Part shown: positions 44,812 through 53,065 of the stretch, one piece after another
Position numbering within the stretch: the stretch's first letter is position 1
Layout: each line of letters starts with the position of its first letter
Source: Leptospiraceae bacterium
Lineage (GTDB): Bacteria > Spirochaetota > Leptospiria > Leptospirales > Leptospiraceae
Assembly: GCA_016711485.1 (NCBI GenBank)
Contig: JADJSX010000025.1
Span: forward strand, 62,001 to 126,000
Length of the DNA stretch: 64,000 nucleotides
Reading direction: 5' to 3'
The notes under the pieces: model-generated
Database searches by the model: none
The model's input: only the letters and a program-made list of their open reading frames with translations
Told to the model about the DNA's origin: nothing
Made by a program: the position numbers and the translations under genes

Positions 44812-45173
44812 TGAAATTTCTATTAGACCAAGGTATTCCTCGCTCTCTTAAAGATCTTTTAATTTCTGAAGGATATGGTGCAGAGCATGTTGGTTTTATC
44901 GGCATGGCGAAAGCGGATGATTCAGACATAATTGAATACGCTAAAAAAGAAGGTTATATTTGCATTACATTAGATGCTGATTTTCATATGATTCTAGCAT
45001 TATCAAAGGATAATAGCCCGTCAGTCATTCGTATAAGAATTGAAAATCTTAAAGCTATTGATCACTTAGAATTACTTAAAAGAATTTTGCCAGATACAAA
45101 GGAGAGCCTACTTTCGGGAGCATTGGTTTCTATTCGAGAAGATTCTATAGGTATTCGTAAATTACCTATCTAA
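44811..45173 (+). CDS. DUF5615 PIN-like toxin
   Basis: A 120-residue PIN-like nuclease. The family start MKFLLDQGIPRSL carries the first acidic residue, then GYGAEHVGFIGM, the acidic DDSDIIEYAKKEG and ITLDADFHMI, together forming a Mg-binding cluster. Such proteins (Mut7-C-like/DUF5615) are RNases paired with DUF433 antitoxins. The GTG start overlaps the antitoxin stop by one base. All acidic residues appear intact, so it is probably active. Confidence 0.9.
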   Translation: MKFLLDQGIPRSLKDLLISEGYGAEHVGFIGMAKADDSDIIEYAKKEGYICITLDADFHMILALSKDNSPSVIRIRIENLKAIDHLELLKRILPDTKESLLSGALVSIREDSIGIRKLPI

Positions 45174-45265
45174 TCAACAAACACAAGACCTCGCAGTTTT
45201 TTTGGGTGTATTGACGTTATGCGCACTCTGTGGGTTTTATGAAAAGTAGTTGAGGATAAACCCTA

Positions 45266-45562
45266 TCAGGCAACTTTTTTCAAAGGACGAATATTAAAAT
45301 TTACCTTTCTCAGCTTATCTTTGGCGGTTTCAATATCAAAATGAGTTTGCAATCCAAGCCAAAATTCAGGAGAGTTACCAAAATAAATAGAAAGCCTAAG
45401 AGCGGTATCTACTGTAATTGATCGTTTACCTTTGAGAATTTGGCTGATTCGAATGGGGGTAACTTTGATTTCCCTCGCAAGAACGGCAGCAGTAATTCCA
45501 TAAGGAATCAGAAACTCTTCGCTAAGAATTTCTCCAGGATGAATAGGCGGAATTTTTTTCAT
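45266..45562 (-). CDS. higA: HigA-family antitoxin (XRE HTH)
   Basis: A 98-residue antitoxin of the VapI/HigA type. The N-terminus PPIHPGEILSEEFLIPYGI, the HTH AAVLAREIKVTPIRISQIL and GKRSITVDTALRLSIYFGNS, and the family tag PEFWLGLQTHFDIE are all present. It binds and silences HigB and represses the operon. It follows the toxin gene by 19 bases on the minus strand, the reversed order characteristic of higBA. Confidence 0.93.
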   Translation of the reverse strand: MKKIPPIHPGEILSEEFLIPYGITAAVLAREIKVTPIRISQILKGKRSITVDTALRLSIYFGNSPEFWLGLQTHFDIETAKDKLRKVNFNIRPLKKVA

Positions 45563-45581
45563 AATGCTTACCTCGATTATT

Positions 45582-45863
45582 TTAGTGATAGTCTACAATT
45601 TCAACTTGCTGCGCATTCCCATTTTCCCAATAGAAACAAATCCTCCATTGGTCATTTATAGATATACTATATTGTTCCTTTCTATCTCCAGATAAAGAAT
45701 GCAACCGATTACCCGGTGGAGATTTTAAATCAGTTATATCTTTTGCTACATCAATTAACAGAAGTTTTTGATACATTAATCTTTGCAATGAGGCAGGGAA
45801 TTTTTTAGAATATAATCTGCTCCATATTTTCTTAGTTTCCTTATCAAAGAAAGATTGAATCAC
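45582..45863 (-). CDS. higB: HigB-family mRNA interferase toxin
   Basis: A 93-residue RelE/HigB-superfamily toxin. Typical segments are MIQSFFDKETKKIWSR, the KKFPASLQRLMYQKLLLID helix pair, SPPGNRLHSLSGDRKEQYSI and the closing NDQWRICFYWENG with Arg and Tyr residues used in mRNA cleavage. Full length for the family. The toxin precedes the antitoxin. The pair lies between terminator repeats at 45188 and 45953. Confidence 0.93.
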   Translation of the reverse strand: MIQSFFDKETKKIWSRLYSKKFPASLQRLMYQKLLLIDVAKDITDLKSPPGNRLHSLSGDRKEQYSISINDQWRICFYWENGNAQQVEIVDYH

Positions 45864-45936
45864 ATCATCAAAGTATCGAGACGCGATATTTTTGTCAAAC
45901 TAAAAAACTACATTTATAGCAATTTTGACCAACCAC

Positions 45937-45971
45937 AAAAAAACTGCGGGGATTACACCTCGCAGTTTTTT
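45937..45971. terminator. Bidirectional terminator upstream of higBA
   Basis: AAAAAACTGCG pairs with CGCAGTTTTTT (11 bp) over a loop GGGATTACACCT. A-run on one side and T-run on the other make it work on both strands. The loop and right arm match the terminator at 44474-44502, suggesting common descent. Confidence 0.75.
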
Positions 45972-46089
45972 GCGGATTATGGCTATTATGCGCACGCTAT
46001 TATGTTTCTGTCCGTTTACTTTTTCAAAACAGCCTTTAACTCTTTAAAGATAATGCTACTTTGTTATGTTTTTCAAATTCAAGAAATTA

Positions 46090-46320
46090 CTAGAAAGCTA
46101 GTTGTTTTACAAATTCTATTGATACGCCAAAGTCTTCGGCGATTTCTTCTAGAGTAAGCTTTCCTCTGGAGATGGCTTTTCGAATGGAAACCTTAGAGTC
46201 AAATGGATTTCGGCTTAACCCTGCCTTAGTACCGGGTTTGGAAATAGAGATAGAACAGCTATTGCAAATGTGACGAATGTAAGCACCACCTATGAAACCT
46301 ACAAGAATGACTGCCGTAAT
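46090..46320 (-). pseudogene. Remnant of a small HTH-like protein without a start codon
   Basis: On the minus strand an open stretch of 76 codons ends at TAG (46090-46092). The C-terminal part GLSRNPFDSKVSIRKAIS then RGKLTLEEIAEDFGVSIEFV looks like a genuine two-helix DNA-binding or antitoxin tail. Upstream, a TGA (46321-46323) closes the frame and no ATG, GTG or TTG lies before the conserved part. It could be a decayed antitoxin (the tail recalls UPF0175-type proteins) or a gene using ATT. Inference. Confidence 0.4.
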
Positions 46321-46449
46321 TCAATGAGGAGTCAGATCATCAAGAATTTTGACTTTCCTTTTCAGGACTAGCTCTTTCTTCCAAATTGCTTCTCAACCAC
46401 TATTATACCGTCATTCTGAAAGAAAAAATCAAAATCGCCTAAGCATAAT

Positions 46450-46618
46450 GAGACATATTACAATAATATTATGTCACAAAGATGTAAATAAGACATAATT
46501 AATTTTGTCAACACTGTCAATAAGACATAATAATCTATTATGTAGGATAAATTTTTTAGAAATTCTTAGGTTTCTGTTCAAAACAAAAAAAGTTATTTTC
46601 AAAAATCAATGCGACATA
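46450..46618. promoter_or_regulatory. dnaN: Five GACATA sites upstream of dnaN
   Basis: GACATA followed by A/T-T occurs at 46452-46457, 46470-46475 (reverse strand), 46492-46497, 46524-46529 and 46613-46618. Two of them sit in longer matches, TGTAAATAAGACATAAT and TGTCAATAAGACATAAT, about 32 bases apart (three helical turns). The cluster lies in AT-rich DNA just before the clamp gene, so it may bind a replication or partition regulator. No perfect DnaA box was found. Confidence 0.45.
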
Positions 46619-46720
46619 TTCCATACAAAAACAAGCTGCTTTTAAGTTATCTACTTATTTACAGGTACAACAATCACAGCAATTAATATATAAATCTATA
46701 TATACATTAGGGAGTAAGAT

Positions 46721-47842
46721 ATGAAATTTAAAGTTAAGACATCAGATTTTCAAAAAGCGATCAGTGCTGTTGAAGGAGTTATTACTGTAAGGGAAATAAA
46801 GTCCATACTTTCCAATATAAAAGTCGAAGCTGAAGACGGCAGAGTATTCTTATCCGCTACTGATTTAGAAATTTCTATTAAAACTTCTGTAAATGCTGAC
46901 ACACTTGAACCAGGGGTTACTTCTATTCCAGCTAAACAACTTAGCAATACATTTAAAACAATTAATTTTCCAGAAGCATTAATCACTCACAATCCCGATT
47001 CAGAGGGAACCATTAGTACCATCATTACTGACTCCGAAAAGAAAAAGGATTTTAAAATGAACATAAATGGAATCGAGGGTGAAGAAATTAAAACAATTTC
47101 TAAAGTAGACGATTCGCTTGTAGTAGATTTTCCTTGTTTCACAATTTCCGAAATGATCAAAAAAACGTCATACTCCGTAGCATTGGAAGATACTCGATTT
47201 GTATTTAATGGTCTTTATGTAACTTCCAGTGAAGGGAAAATTTCTTTTGTAGGAACCGATGGAAGAAGACTTGCAAAGATTGATAGAGTTATTCCAAATT
47301 CCCTTCCTTTCAGCAAAGGTGTTATTATCCCCCACAAAGCTATCAAAGAAATAGTAAAGATGATTGACTCAAATGATTCAGGAAAAATTGGAATCGTAGA
47401 AAATCAAATTTACTTGAAGATTGGAAATGTAGAATTACTATGTAAACTCATCGATGGAAATTATCCTGATTACGAAGCAGTTATTCCAAAAGAATCTAAA
47501 AATTCCGTGCGAATCAATAAAGACGATTTACAAGTTGCCCTTCGCCAAGCGTTAATAGCCGCAGAAGAACCTTCTAGACAAATTAGAATGACTTTCTCCG
47601 AAAATTTACTTCACATCAACTCTTCGACTCCAGGCTCAACGGAGGTTAATGTTAGTATTCCGGTAGACTATAAAGGAGAAGAAACATCGATTGCGTTTAA
47701 AGGAGATTACCTTGCTGATGTAATTAAATCAATTGATGATCCAGAGATTATTATGGAATTCTCTTCTTCGAATTCTCCTGCTGTATTTAAAGATCCTTCT
47801 GATGCACAGTACATATCTGTCATCATGCCAATGAAGTTGTAA
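46721..47842 (+). CDS. dnaN: DNA polymerase III beta sliding clamp
   Basis: A 373-residue clamp of normal length with three similar domains. Recognisable parts are MKFKVKTSDFQKAISAVEGV, SNIKVEAEDGRVFLSATDLE (in pieces), FVGTDGRRLAKIDR in domain 2, IDGNYPDYEAVIPKE and the C-terminal YISVIMPMKL. It encircles DNA and tethers the replicative polymerase and repair partners. GGAG lies seven bases before the ATG. dnaA, the usual upstream neighbour, is absent here; recF and a DUF721 gene follow. Confidence 0.97.
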   Translation: MKFKVKTSDFQKAISAVEGVITVREIKSILSNIKVEAEDGRVFLSATDLEISIKTSVNADTLEPGVTSIPAKQLSNTFKTINFPEALITHNPDSEGTISTIITDSEKKKDFKMNINGIEGEEIKTISKVDDSLVVDFPCFTISEMIKKTSYSVALEDTRFVFNGLYVTSSEGKISFVGTDGRRLAKIDRVIPNSLPFSKGVIIPHKAIKEIVKMIDSNDSGKIGIVENQIYLKIGNVELLCKLIDGNYPDYEAVIPKESKNSVRINKDDLQVALRQALIAAEEPSRQIRMTFSENLLHINSSTPGSTEVNVSIPVDYKGEETSIAFKGDYLADVIKSIDDPEIIMEFSSSNSPAVFKDPSDAQYISVIMPMKL

Positions 47843-47877
47843 ACGACAGGAAAATTTTATAAAATGATCCTCTTTTG

Positions 47878-47948
47878 TCATTCCCGAAATCCCCTATCGG
47901 GAATCTCTTATTCTAAGAGGAGTTTGAATTTACTTGAGATTCCCGATA
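47878..47948. repeat. Hairpin-forming intergenic repeat between dnaN and recF
   Basis: TATCGGGAATCT at 47895-47906 pairs exactly with AGATTCCCGATA at 47937-47948 (12-bp stem, about 30-base loop). It is preceded by GTCATTCCCGAAATC, itself a half of the same motif. No T-run follows, so it is not a standard terminator. Likely a dispersed palindromic repeat. Confidence 0.65.
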
Positions 47949-47985
47949 AAAGAATTCGTGAATAACATCTTGTGAAGCAAACCAA

Positions 47986-49083
47986 TTGTTCTTAACTAAA
48001 CTAAAACTCCAAAATTTCCGCAGTCATGGGGAAGTTCTATTGAATTTCAAATCCAAACTAGTTTTTTTTATTGGAGAAAATGGTGCTGGCAAAACTAACA
48101 TCATTGAGGCTATTAATCAGTTTGCGACACTAAAAAGTTTTCGAGATAATTCAGATGAAGAGTTAGTAAATTGGAATTCTAATTTTTATTACATCAAATC
48201 TGATTTAGTTTCAGAAGGAATCGATAAAACAATTGAAATAGGTTATAGTAAAGCAGACTCTCAAAAAAGAAAAGTAAAACTTAACAGCGAAGTAATTCAA
48301 AAAAAACAAGACATAATCGGAGAATTAAAGGCAGTTGTATTTTCTCCTGTAGATTTAAAAATTATAGACGGCGGTCCTTCAGAGAGAAGGCGTTTTATAG
48401 ATAGTTTTATATCTACAGTAAATCGGAGTTATTTTGGAAATATTTTAGATTATAATAAAATTCTAAAACACAGAAATACTCTGTTAAAGAAAAAAGATTT
48501 TTCCCTTTCTGAACTCGCACCTTGGGACCAAATGCTTGTAAAAAAAGGAAGTGAAATCGCAAAAGAAAGAGCGAGAGTAATCATAAATATAAATGAAATT
48601 TACAAAGAAAATTTAGCAAAACTCAGCGGAGAAAAAGATAAGTTCGAAATTATATACCGTCCAAATGTTGTGAATAATGAAGAGTATGCGAATAAACTTT
48701 ATGAAAGAATTTCGCGAGATACTCATTTAGGTTATACGTCTGTTGGAATTCATCGAGATGATATTTTTGTAGGAGCAAATGGAAAGGATATAATTGAGTT
48801 TGGTTCACAAGGACAAAAAAGAAGTACGGTAATTGCACTCAAAACTTCTCAGTTTAAATTTATCCAGAATCAAATTGGAGAAGCTCCTATTTTATTAATC
48901 GATGACGTTATACGAGAACTCGACATAAAACGAAGAGAATACTTTGTAAATCTAATTTTAGATTGCGGACAAGCATTTTTTACAACAACAGATTTAGAAG
49001 GTATACAAGACTATCTAGGTAATCTCGAAATTCCAAAACAAGTTTTTGTAATTACGGATGGAAATATTAAAGAGTTGGAATAA
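47986..49083 (+). CDS. recF: DNA gap-repair protein RecF
   Basis: A 365-residue SMC-like ATPase. The start LTKLKLQNFRSHGEV, Walker A FIGENGAGKTNIIEAIN, KAVVFSPVDLKIIDGGPSERRRFID (in parts SPVDLKIIDG, SERRRFID), signature FGSQGQKRSTVIALK and Walker B PILLIDDVIRELD are all present. It helps load RecA at gaps with RecO/RecR. The start is TTG at 47986; its ribosome site is weak, but no later start keeps the N-terminal strand. Nine bases separate it from the DUF721 gene. Confidence 0.95.
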   Translation: MFLTKLKLQNFRSHGEVLLNFKSKLVFFIGENGAGKTNIIEAINQFATLKSFRDNSDEELVNWNSNFYYIKSDLVSEGIDKTIEIGYSKADSQKRKVKLNSEVIQKKQDIIGELKAVVFSPVDLKIIDGGPSERRRFIDSFISTVNRSYFGNILDYNKILKHRNTLLKKKDFSLSELAPWDQMLVKKGSEIAKERARVIININEIYKENLAKLSGEKDKFEIIYRPNVVNNEEYANKLYERISRDTHLGYTSVGIHRDDIFVGANGKDIIEFGSQGQKRSTVIALKTSQFKFIQNQIGEAPILLIDDVIRELDIKRREYFVNLILDCGQAFFTTTDLEGIQDYLGNLEIPKQVFVITDGNIKELE

Positions 49084-49092
49084 GTTAAAAAA

Positions 49093-49542
49093 ATGGCAGA
49101 GATTAATAAAATACATCTTACCGATTTAGATTCATTGATCCACCAAATAGGATATGATAAAGAATCTCTTTTAAATGCAGTTGTTCTAAATCAAGTAATT
49201 CAAAATTGGAAAGAGATTATCGGGCCCGTCTATTTTAATCAAGCGCAACCGTTTAAAGTAGTGAATGACACTTTACTTATTCGTGTTTCTCATTCCGCTT
49301 ATAAAATGGAAATTGGTTTTATTAAAGATTCCATTTTAAAATCCGCCAATAAAATTTTCCAAAGACCCATTTTAAAAAAAGTAGACATCCAAATTGGAAA
49401 CCTCCAATACAAACCAGTTCCCCGTGAAACCGTAACGGAAACTTTAGAAGGCAAATCAGAATTAGTCGAAGCCATTCAATTGGAAGAAGATGAATTCATT
49501 CGCAATAAACTTTTGAATTTTGTAAAGAAGTTGAAATCGTAA
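49093..49542 (+). CDS. DUF721 protein
   Basis: A 149-residue DUF721 (DciA-like) protein. The family core is VLNQVIQNWKEIIGPVYFNQAQP, shown as NQVIQNWKEIIGP, then LLIRVSHSAYKMEIGFIK. DUF721 proteins include DciA, which loads the replicative helicase in bacteria without DnaC; this role is family knowledge. In Leptospira-type chromosomes the gene follows recF and precedes gyrB. Here gyrB is missing and a divergent kpsF gene follows instead. Confidence 0.88.
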   Translation: MAEINKIHLTDLDSLIHQIGYDKESLLNAVVLNQVIQNWKEIIGPVYFNQAQPFKVVNDTLLIRVSHSAYKMEIGFIKDSILKSANKIFQRPILKKVDIQIGNLQYKPVPRETVTETLEGKSELVEAIQLEEDEFIRNKLLNFVKKLKS

Positions 49543-49662
49543 AATAAGAAGACTCTAGACTCTGCTAGATGGAAATAAGATCGGTAGACATAAATTATCT
49601 GACCAACTAATTGCAGTTAACCGAGGTAAATCCTGGAATAAATTTCATAATATTCCATTTTC

Positions 49663-49677
49663 GCGTAACATCAGTTA
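49663..49677. repeat. Solo end of the 336-bp repeat
   Basis: GCGTAACATCAGTTA matches the element end GCGTAAGGTCAGTTA at 13 of 15 bases, with no element body next to it. It sits in the 184-base gap between DUF721 and kpsF, which otherwise shows nothing recognisable. Confidence 0.4.
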
Positions 49678-49726
49678 TTTACTATGTCGTCTATTGTCTT
49701 GATTTAGGGGAAGTCATGCCAATCTC

Positions 49727-50695
49727 CTACAAACCTCTTTGCAGCAAATCGTGAATCAATACAATTCCAACTAGGTGGTTTTCCTGATCGGTGATGGGTG
49801 CGGTGGAGATGGGACGATTTCTGTCTTCCATAGCGACTAATACATCGTATGCTTTCATTCCGGTTTTGAAAGAGCTTGGGTTTGGGTTCATTATTTCGCG
49901 GGCGGTTTTTTCTTTTGTGAGAAGTCCTTGTGTAAGTGCTTTTCGTATATCGAAGTCAGTAATAAATCCAATTAAGTGATTGTCTGGATTTACTACACCA
50001 ACTGCTCCTAAACGTTTTGTTGTAATTTCATTTAAAATAGTTTCTAAATTAGCTTCTGGTGTTACAACTGCATTATTCTCTCCAGAGCGCATAACGTCTT
50101 CTATTTCTAAGCTCAGTCTTTTGCCAAGTCTCCCGGCTGGATGAAAGAGTGCAAAGTCATCGGCTTGGAAGTTTTTTAATTCCATGAGTGCCATAGCAAT
50201 TGCATCTCCAGCAATCAATGCAATGGTAGTACTTGAAGTAGGAGCGAGTGCGAGGGGACAGGCTTCCTGTAAAATAGGGGTAATGATTGTTACATCACAT
50301 GCAAGTGCAAGTTTGGATTTTGGATTAGCTGTGATTCCAATTAATTTTGCACCAATTTTTTTGATAGTAGGGATAAGAGCAATTAGCTCATCACTCTCTC
50401 CACTTTTCCCAATTGCAATGATTACGTCTCCTTCTCCAATCAGTCCCGCGTCTCCGTGCGCAGAGTCGGTTGGATGTAGAAAAATAGCGGGAGTTCCAGT
50501 TGAGCTCATTGTGGAAGAAATTTTCTTAGCTATGTCACCTGATTTTCCGACTCCAGTTACAATTACTTTTCCTTTTGAGTCTAGTATTAGTTTTACAGCA
50601 TTTTCAAAATTAGGATCTAAAGTGTCTTGGAAATGTTTAATAGCATTTACTTCAATTTCAACGGCTTTTTTTACTTTGTTTAAAATATCGCTCAT
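49727..50695 (-). CDS. kpsF: Arabinose-5-phosphate isomerase (KpsF/KdsD type)
   Basis: A 322-residue sugar-phosphate isomerase: an SIS domain (VTGVGKSGDIAKKISSTMSS, HPTDSAHGDAGLI, IGKSGESDELI) and two CBS domains (about 205-320; IMNPNPSSFKTGM, LVGIVLIHDLLQ). It converts ribulose-5-phosphate to arabinose-5-phosphate, the precursor of Kdo for lipopolysaccharide. Key His and Ser residues of the family look intact. It stands alone on the minus strand with a divergent neighbour, so its promoter is in 50696-50802. Confidence 0.95.
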   Translation of the reverse strand: MSDILNKVKKAVEIEVNAIKHFQDTLDPNFENAVKLILDSKGKVIVTGVGKSGDIAKKISSTMSSTGTPAIFLHPTDSAHGDAGLIGEGDVIIAIGKSGESDELIALIPTIKKIGAKLIGITANPKSKLALACDVTIITPILQEACPLALAPTSSTTIALIAGDAIAMALMELKNFQADDFALFHPAGRLGKRLSLEIEDVMRSGENNAVVTPEANLETILNEITTKRLGAVGVVNPDNHLIGFITDFDIRKALTQGLLTKEKTAREIMNPNPSSFKTGMKAYDVLVAMEDRNRPISTAPITDQENHLVGIVLIHDLLQRGL

Positions 50696-50802
50696 GACTT
50701 ACGGTAATTTCCTAGAAAAATTTCTGTCAAGAGTAAAAGGGTTAAAAGTTCAAAAGAAAAAGGATTGCATTGTACTCATAAGTTGAGATTGTACACTCGA
50801 TA

Positions 50803-53061
50803 ATGTATAAAACTATGAAATATATCCTTCTATTTAGCTTTGTAATATCTTTACAAACATCTATCAATGCTCAATCGAAAGTAATTTTGGGTGAAGAAGA
50901 AATTCGCAAATCTCCTTATGCTAAGTTCGAAAATCGTTCCGATAAGTATGCGACTCCAGAAAGAAAAGCCCAAGAAGAAGAAATTGGAAAAGGTCTACAT
51001 TCTCTTGTAATTGAAACTGATAAACCAATAAATTATAAAGGATTTACCTTACAGAGATTTTATTCCGATGAATCTGGAAAGTTGGGTGGAGACATCCTTA
51101 TTTTAAATAAAAACTCTAGTTACGGTCACATCAATTCAATCAAACGTATTTTAAATTCTTATATCCGAACTTCCTTTGAATACACGGAAAAAAATGCGGA
51201 TAAGTTAGTAATGGAAGTTTTGTATTACAATGCACAAAATCGGCAAAAACTTGATCGTATCAAAAAGCGATATACGAAATCTCTAATTGCCGCTCTAAAT
51301 AAAAATAAAGTTGGTATTGGGAGAAAATTTAGTGATTGGCCAGGAAATACGCAAATTGTTATACCTATCAAATCGCAAGCTGCGTTTAAGACAGATGAAA
51401 CTGTAGAAAAAAATTCCGACGATGAAAAAGTTCCTTCTAGAGCGGAAAAAAATCCTGAATATGAAAAGGAAAAAATAAAAGTCACTAAAGAAAAAATTCC
51501 TAGTAATGATATGTCGAAAGAGAACATTACTGATACTAGCAAATCTACAACCGATAAAAAATCCGTTGAATCAGATGAACCAATTGTAAAAGAAGAAAAA
51601 AAAATAATCGAAGATCGTAAAGAGGAATCTAAGAAAGATCTTACTCTGATTACTGAATCAGAAGTAAAACGTCCTGAAAAAAACAAATCTACAGCCAGCA
51701 CTTCCGATTCAAATCCAGTAACTAATTCTGATAAACCGGAAGATAAAAAAGATTCTAAAGAATCCAAAACAACGAAAGACGAAAGTAAAACTGCAAAGGA
51801 CGTAAAACCAGATACAACTAAAGATGAATCCAAAAAAACATCCGACCAAACTCCGCCAGCTAAAACAACGAAAGACGAAAGTAAAACTGCAAAGGATGTA
51901 AAACCAGATACAACTAAAGATGAATCCAAAAAAACATCAGACCAAACTCCGCCAGCCAAAACAACGAAAGATGAAAGTAAAACTGCAAAGGATGTAAAAC
52001 CAGATACAACTAAAGATGAATCCAAAAAAACATCAGACCAAACTCCGCCAGCCAAAACAACGAAAGACGAAAGTAAAACTGCAAAGGATGTAAAACCAAA
52101 TACAACTAAAGATGAATCTAAAAAAACATCAGACGGAAAAGAGACTTCCAAAAAAGAAGATAAACTAGTTGAAGTTTTAGAAAAAAAATCAAATCCGTCC
52201 GATTCTCCGAAAGAAACTAAGGCTGAAGAAAAAATAGTTTCTGTTAAAGAAGTAAAAAAAGAAGACCCAAAGAAAGACCTTCCAAAATCGGTAGCTTTAA
52301 ACGACACAAAAACGGTTAATGCTGATAAGCCGGTAGTCAAAGAAGTAAAAACTTCCGAGTCTCCTAAAAAAGTAGAAGAACCAAAAAAAGAAACAACACC
52401 AACTCCACCTGCAAAAGTAGTAGTGGAAAAAGTACCGACTACTAAAACTGAAATTAAAAAAATGCATAAAGAATTAGTAGAGCTGAAAGCTAAAGAAAAA
52501 GACAAAGTAGAAAACAGTGATAATGTTGTCGGAGAAAAAATTGTTTTCTTGAAAGTAAAAGAATTTTTAGCAGAAGGTCATTATACTTCTGAAATGTGGG
52601 CTGTAGATACTGAGAATGATGACGAATTGTTTCAAAGTCCTTTTAAAAAAGTCTGCGGTAAAGAATTTAAAGAATTAGAAACAGGTGTTGTTGTAATGAG
52701 TTTTAAAGACAACGATATGCTTAAAACGGATACTCATCATTTGGCTCTCTTAGATAAGGATAGTTTGAAATTAGTAAAACAAACCCAAGAAGTTATCTTT
52801 TGGAGATCGTTTGTTAAAGAACAAAGTGGAAAAATCTATGCTGTCGAACATAAAGATGGGAAATACTACCTTGCTCAATTTAAAAACGACTTAACTTTTG
52901 AAATGAGAAGTAGTGATCCAATTAATCCTGATTGTGAAATTGCATTTAAGAAAAATAAAATATATTTAACAAAACGTGCAGGTGCAGAAAACGCTGAAGT
53001 TTCGATTCGAGTATTAAATAGAGATAATTTAAAATTACGAGACATCAAAGTGATGAAATAG
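50803..53061 (+). CDS. P83/100-family secreted protein with Lys/Glu-rich repeats
   Basis: A 752-residue exported protein. After a signal peptide (KYILLFSFVISLQTSINA) the N-terminal domain (about 25-200) resembles Borrelia P83/100: NSYIRTSFEYTEKNADKLVME, RIKKRYTKSLIAALNKNKVGI and DWPGNTQIVIPI (first given in pieces NSYIRTSFEYTEK, NADKLVMEVLYYNA). A disordered Lys/Glu/Thr/Ser-rich region (about 205-580) contains the 32-residue tandem repeats. The C-terminal 170 residues (MWAVDTENDDELFQSPFKKV, SFVKEQSGKIYAVEH) look like a beta-propeller-type P83/100 tail. P83/100 is an antigenic membrane-vesicle protein in Borrelia; function unknown. ATG 50815 is an alternative start that puts Met next to the signal. 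Confidence 0.75.
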   Translation: MYKTMKYILLFSFVISLQTSINAQSKVILGEEEIRKSPYAKFENRSDKYATPERKAQEEEIGKGLHSLVIETDKPINYKGFTLQRFYSDESGKLGGDILILNKNSSYGHINSIKRILNSYIRTSFEYTEKNADKLVMEVLYYNAQNRQKLDRIKKRYTKSLIAALNKNKVGIGRKFSDWPGNTQIVIPIKSQAAFKTDETVEKNSDDEKVPSRAEKNPEYEKEKIKVTKEKIPSNDMSKENITDTSKSTTDKKSVESDEPIVKEEKKIIEDRKEESKKDLTLITESEVKRPEKNKSTASTSDSNPVTNSDKPEDKKDSKESKTTKDESKTAKDVKPDTTKDESKKTSDQTPPAKTTKDESKTAKDVKPDTTKDESKKTSDQTPPAKTTKDESKTAKDVKPDTTKDESKKTSDQTPPAKTTKDESKTAKDVKPNTTKDESKKTSDGKETSKKEDKLVEVLEKKSNPSDSPKETKAEEKIVSVKEVKKEDPKKDLPKSVALNDTKTVNADKPVVKEVKTSESPKKVEEPKKETTPTPPAKVVVEKVPTTKTEIKKMHKELVELKAKEKDKVENSDNVVGEKIVFLKVKEFLAEGHYTSEMWAVDTENDDELFQSPFKKVCGKEFKELETGVVVMSFKDNDMLKTDTHHLALLDKDSLKLVKQTQEVIFWRSFVKEQSGKIYAVEHKDGKYYLAQFKNDLTFEMRSSDPINPDCEIAFKKNKIYLTKRAGAENAEVSIRVLNRDNLKLRDIKVMK
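51769..52134 (+). repeat. 96-bp tandem repeat inside the P83/100-like gene
   Basis: Four units, starting at 51769, 51865, 51961 and 52057, each 96 bp (32 codons; the last one partial). Each begins TTKDESKTAKDVKP and continues TTKDESKKTSDQTPPAK. The units are almost identical at DNA level, pointing to recent expansion and likely length variation between strains. The opposite strand is open throughout, an effect of composition. Confidence 0.92.
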
Positions 53062-53065
53062 AATC

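Larger units (their letters stand above)
44487..45213. repeat. 26-bp direct repeats bracketing a toxin-antitoxin module
   Basis: The 26 bases at 44487-44512 (ACCTCGCAG, seven T, GGGTGTATTG) are repeated identically at 45188-45213. A third, partial copy covers ATTACACCTCGCAG plus T-run at 45953-45971. The copies border first the DUF433/DUF5615 pair and then the HigBA pair, so each module sits between terminator-derived repeats. Confidence 0.75.

Noticed and set aside
45214..46010. Integron attC sites at the repeated TTATGCGCAC motifs
   Set aside because: The flanks do not show the paired RYYYAAC/GTTRRRY core sites, and no integron integrase is in the window.
46480..46700. DnaA boxes before dnaN
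   Set aside because: TGTAAATAA, TGTCAATAA and TTATTTACA each have one mismatch to TTATNCACA or its complement, which is weak evidence in AT-rich DNA.
50184..50786. 200-codon plus ORF opposite kpsF
   Set aside because: Shadow of the SIS/CBS coding sequence on the minus strand, which has clear family motifs.
51225..52505. 426-codon minus-strand ORF opposite the P83/100-like gene
   Set aside because: It is the mirror of the repetitive Lys/Glu-rich coding region; its Ser/Phe/Val repeats follow from the plus-strand codons.
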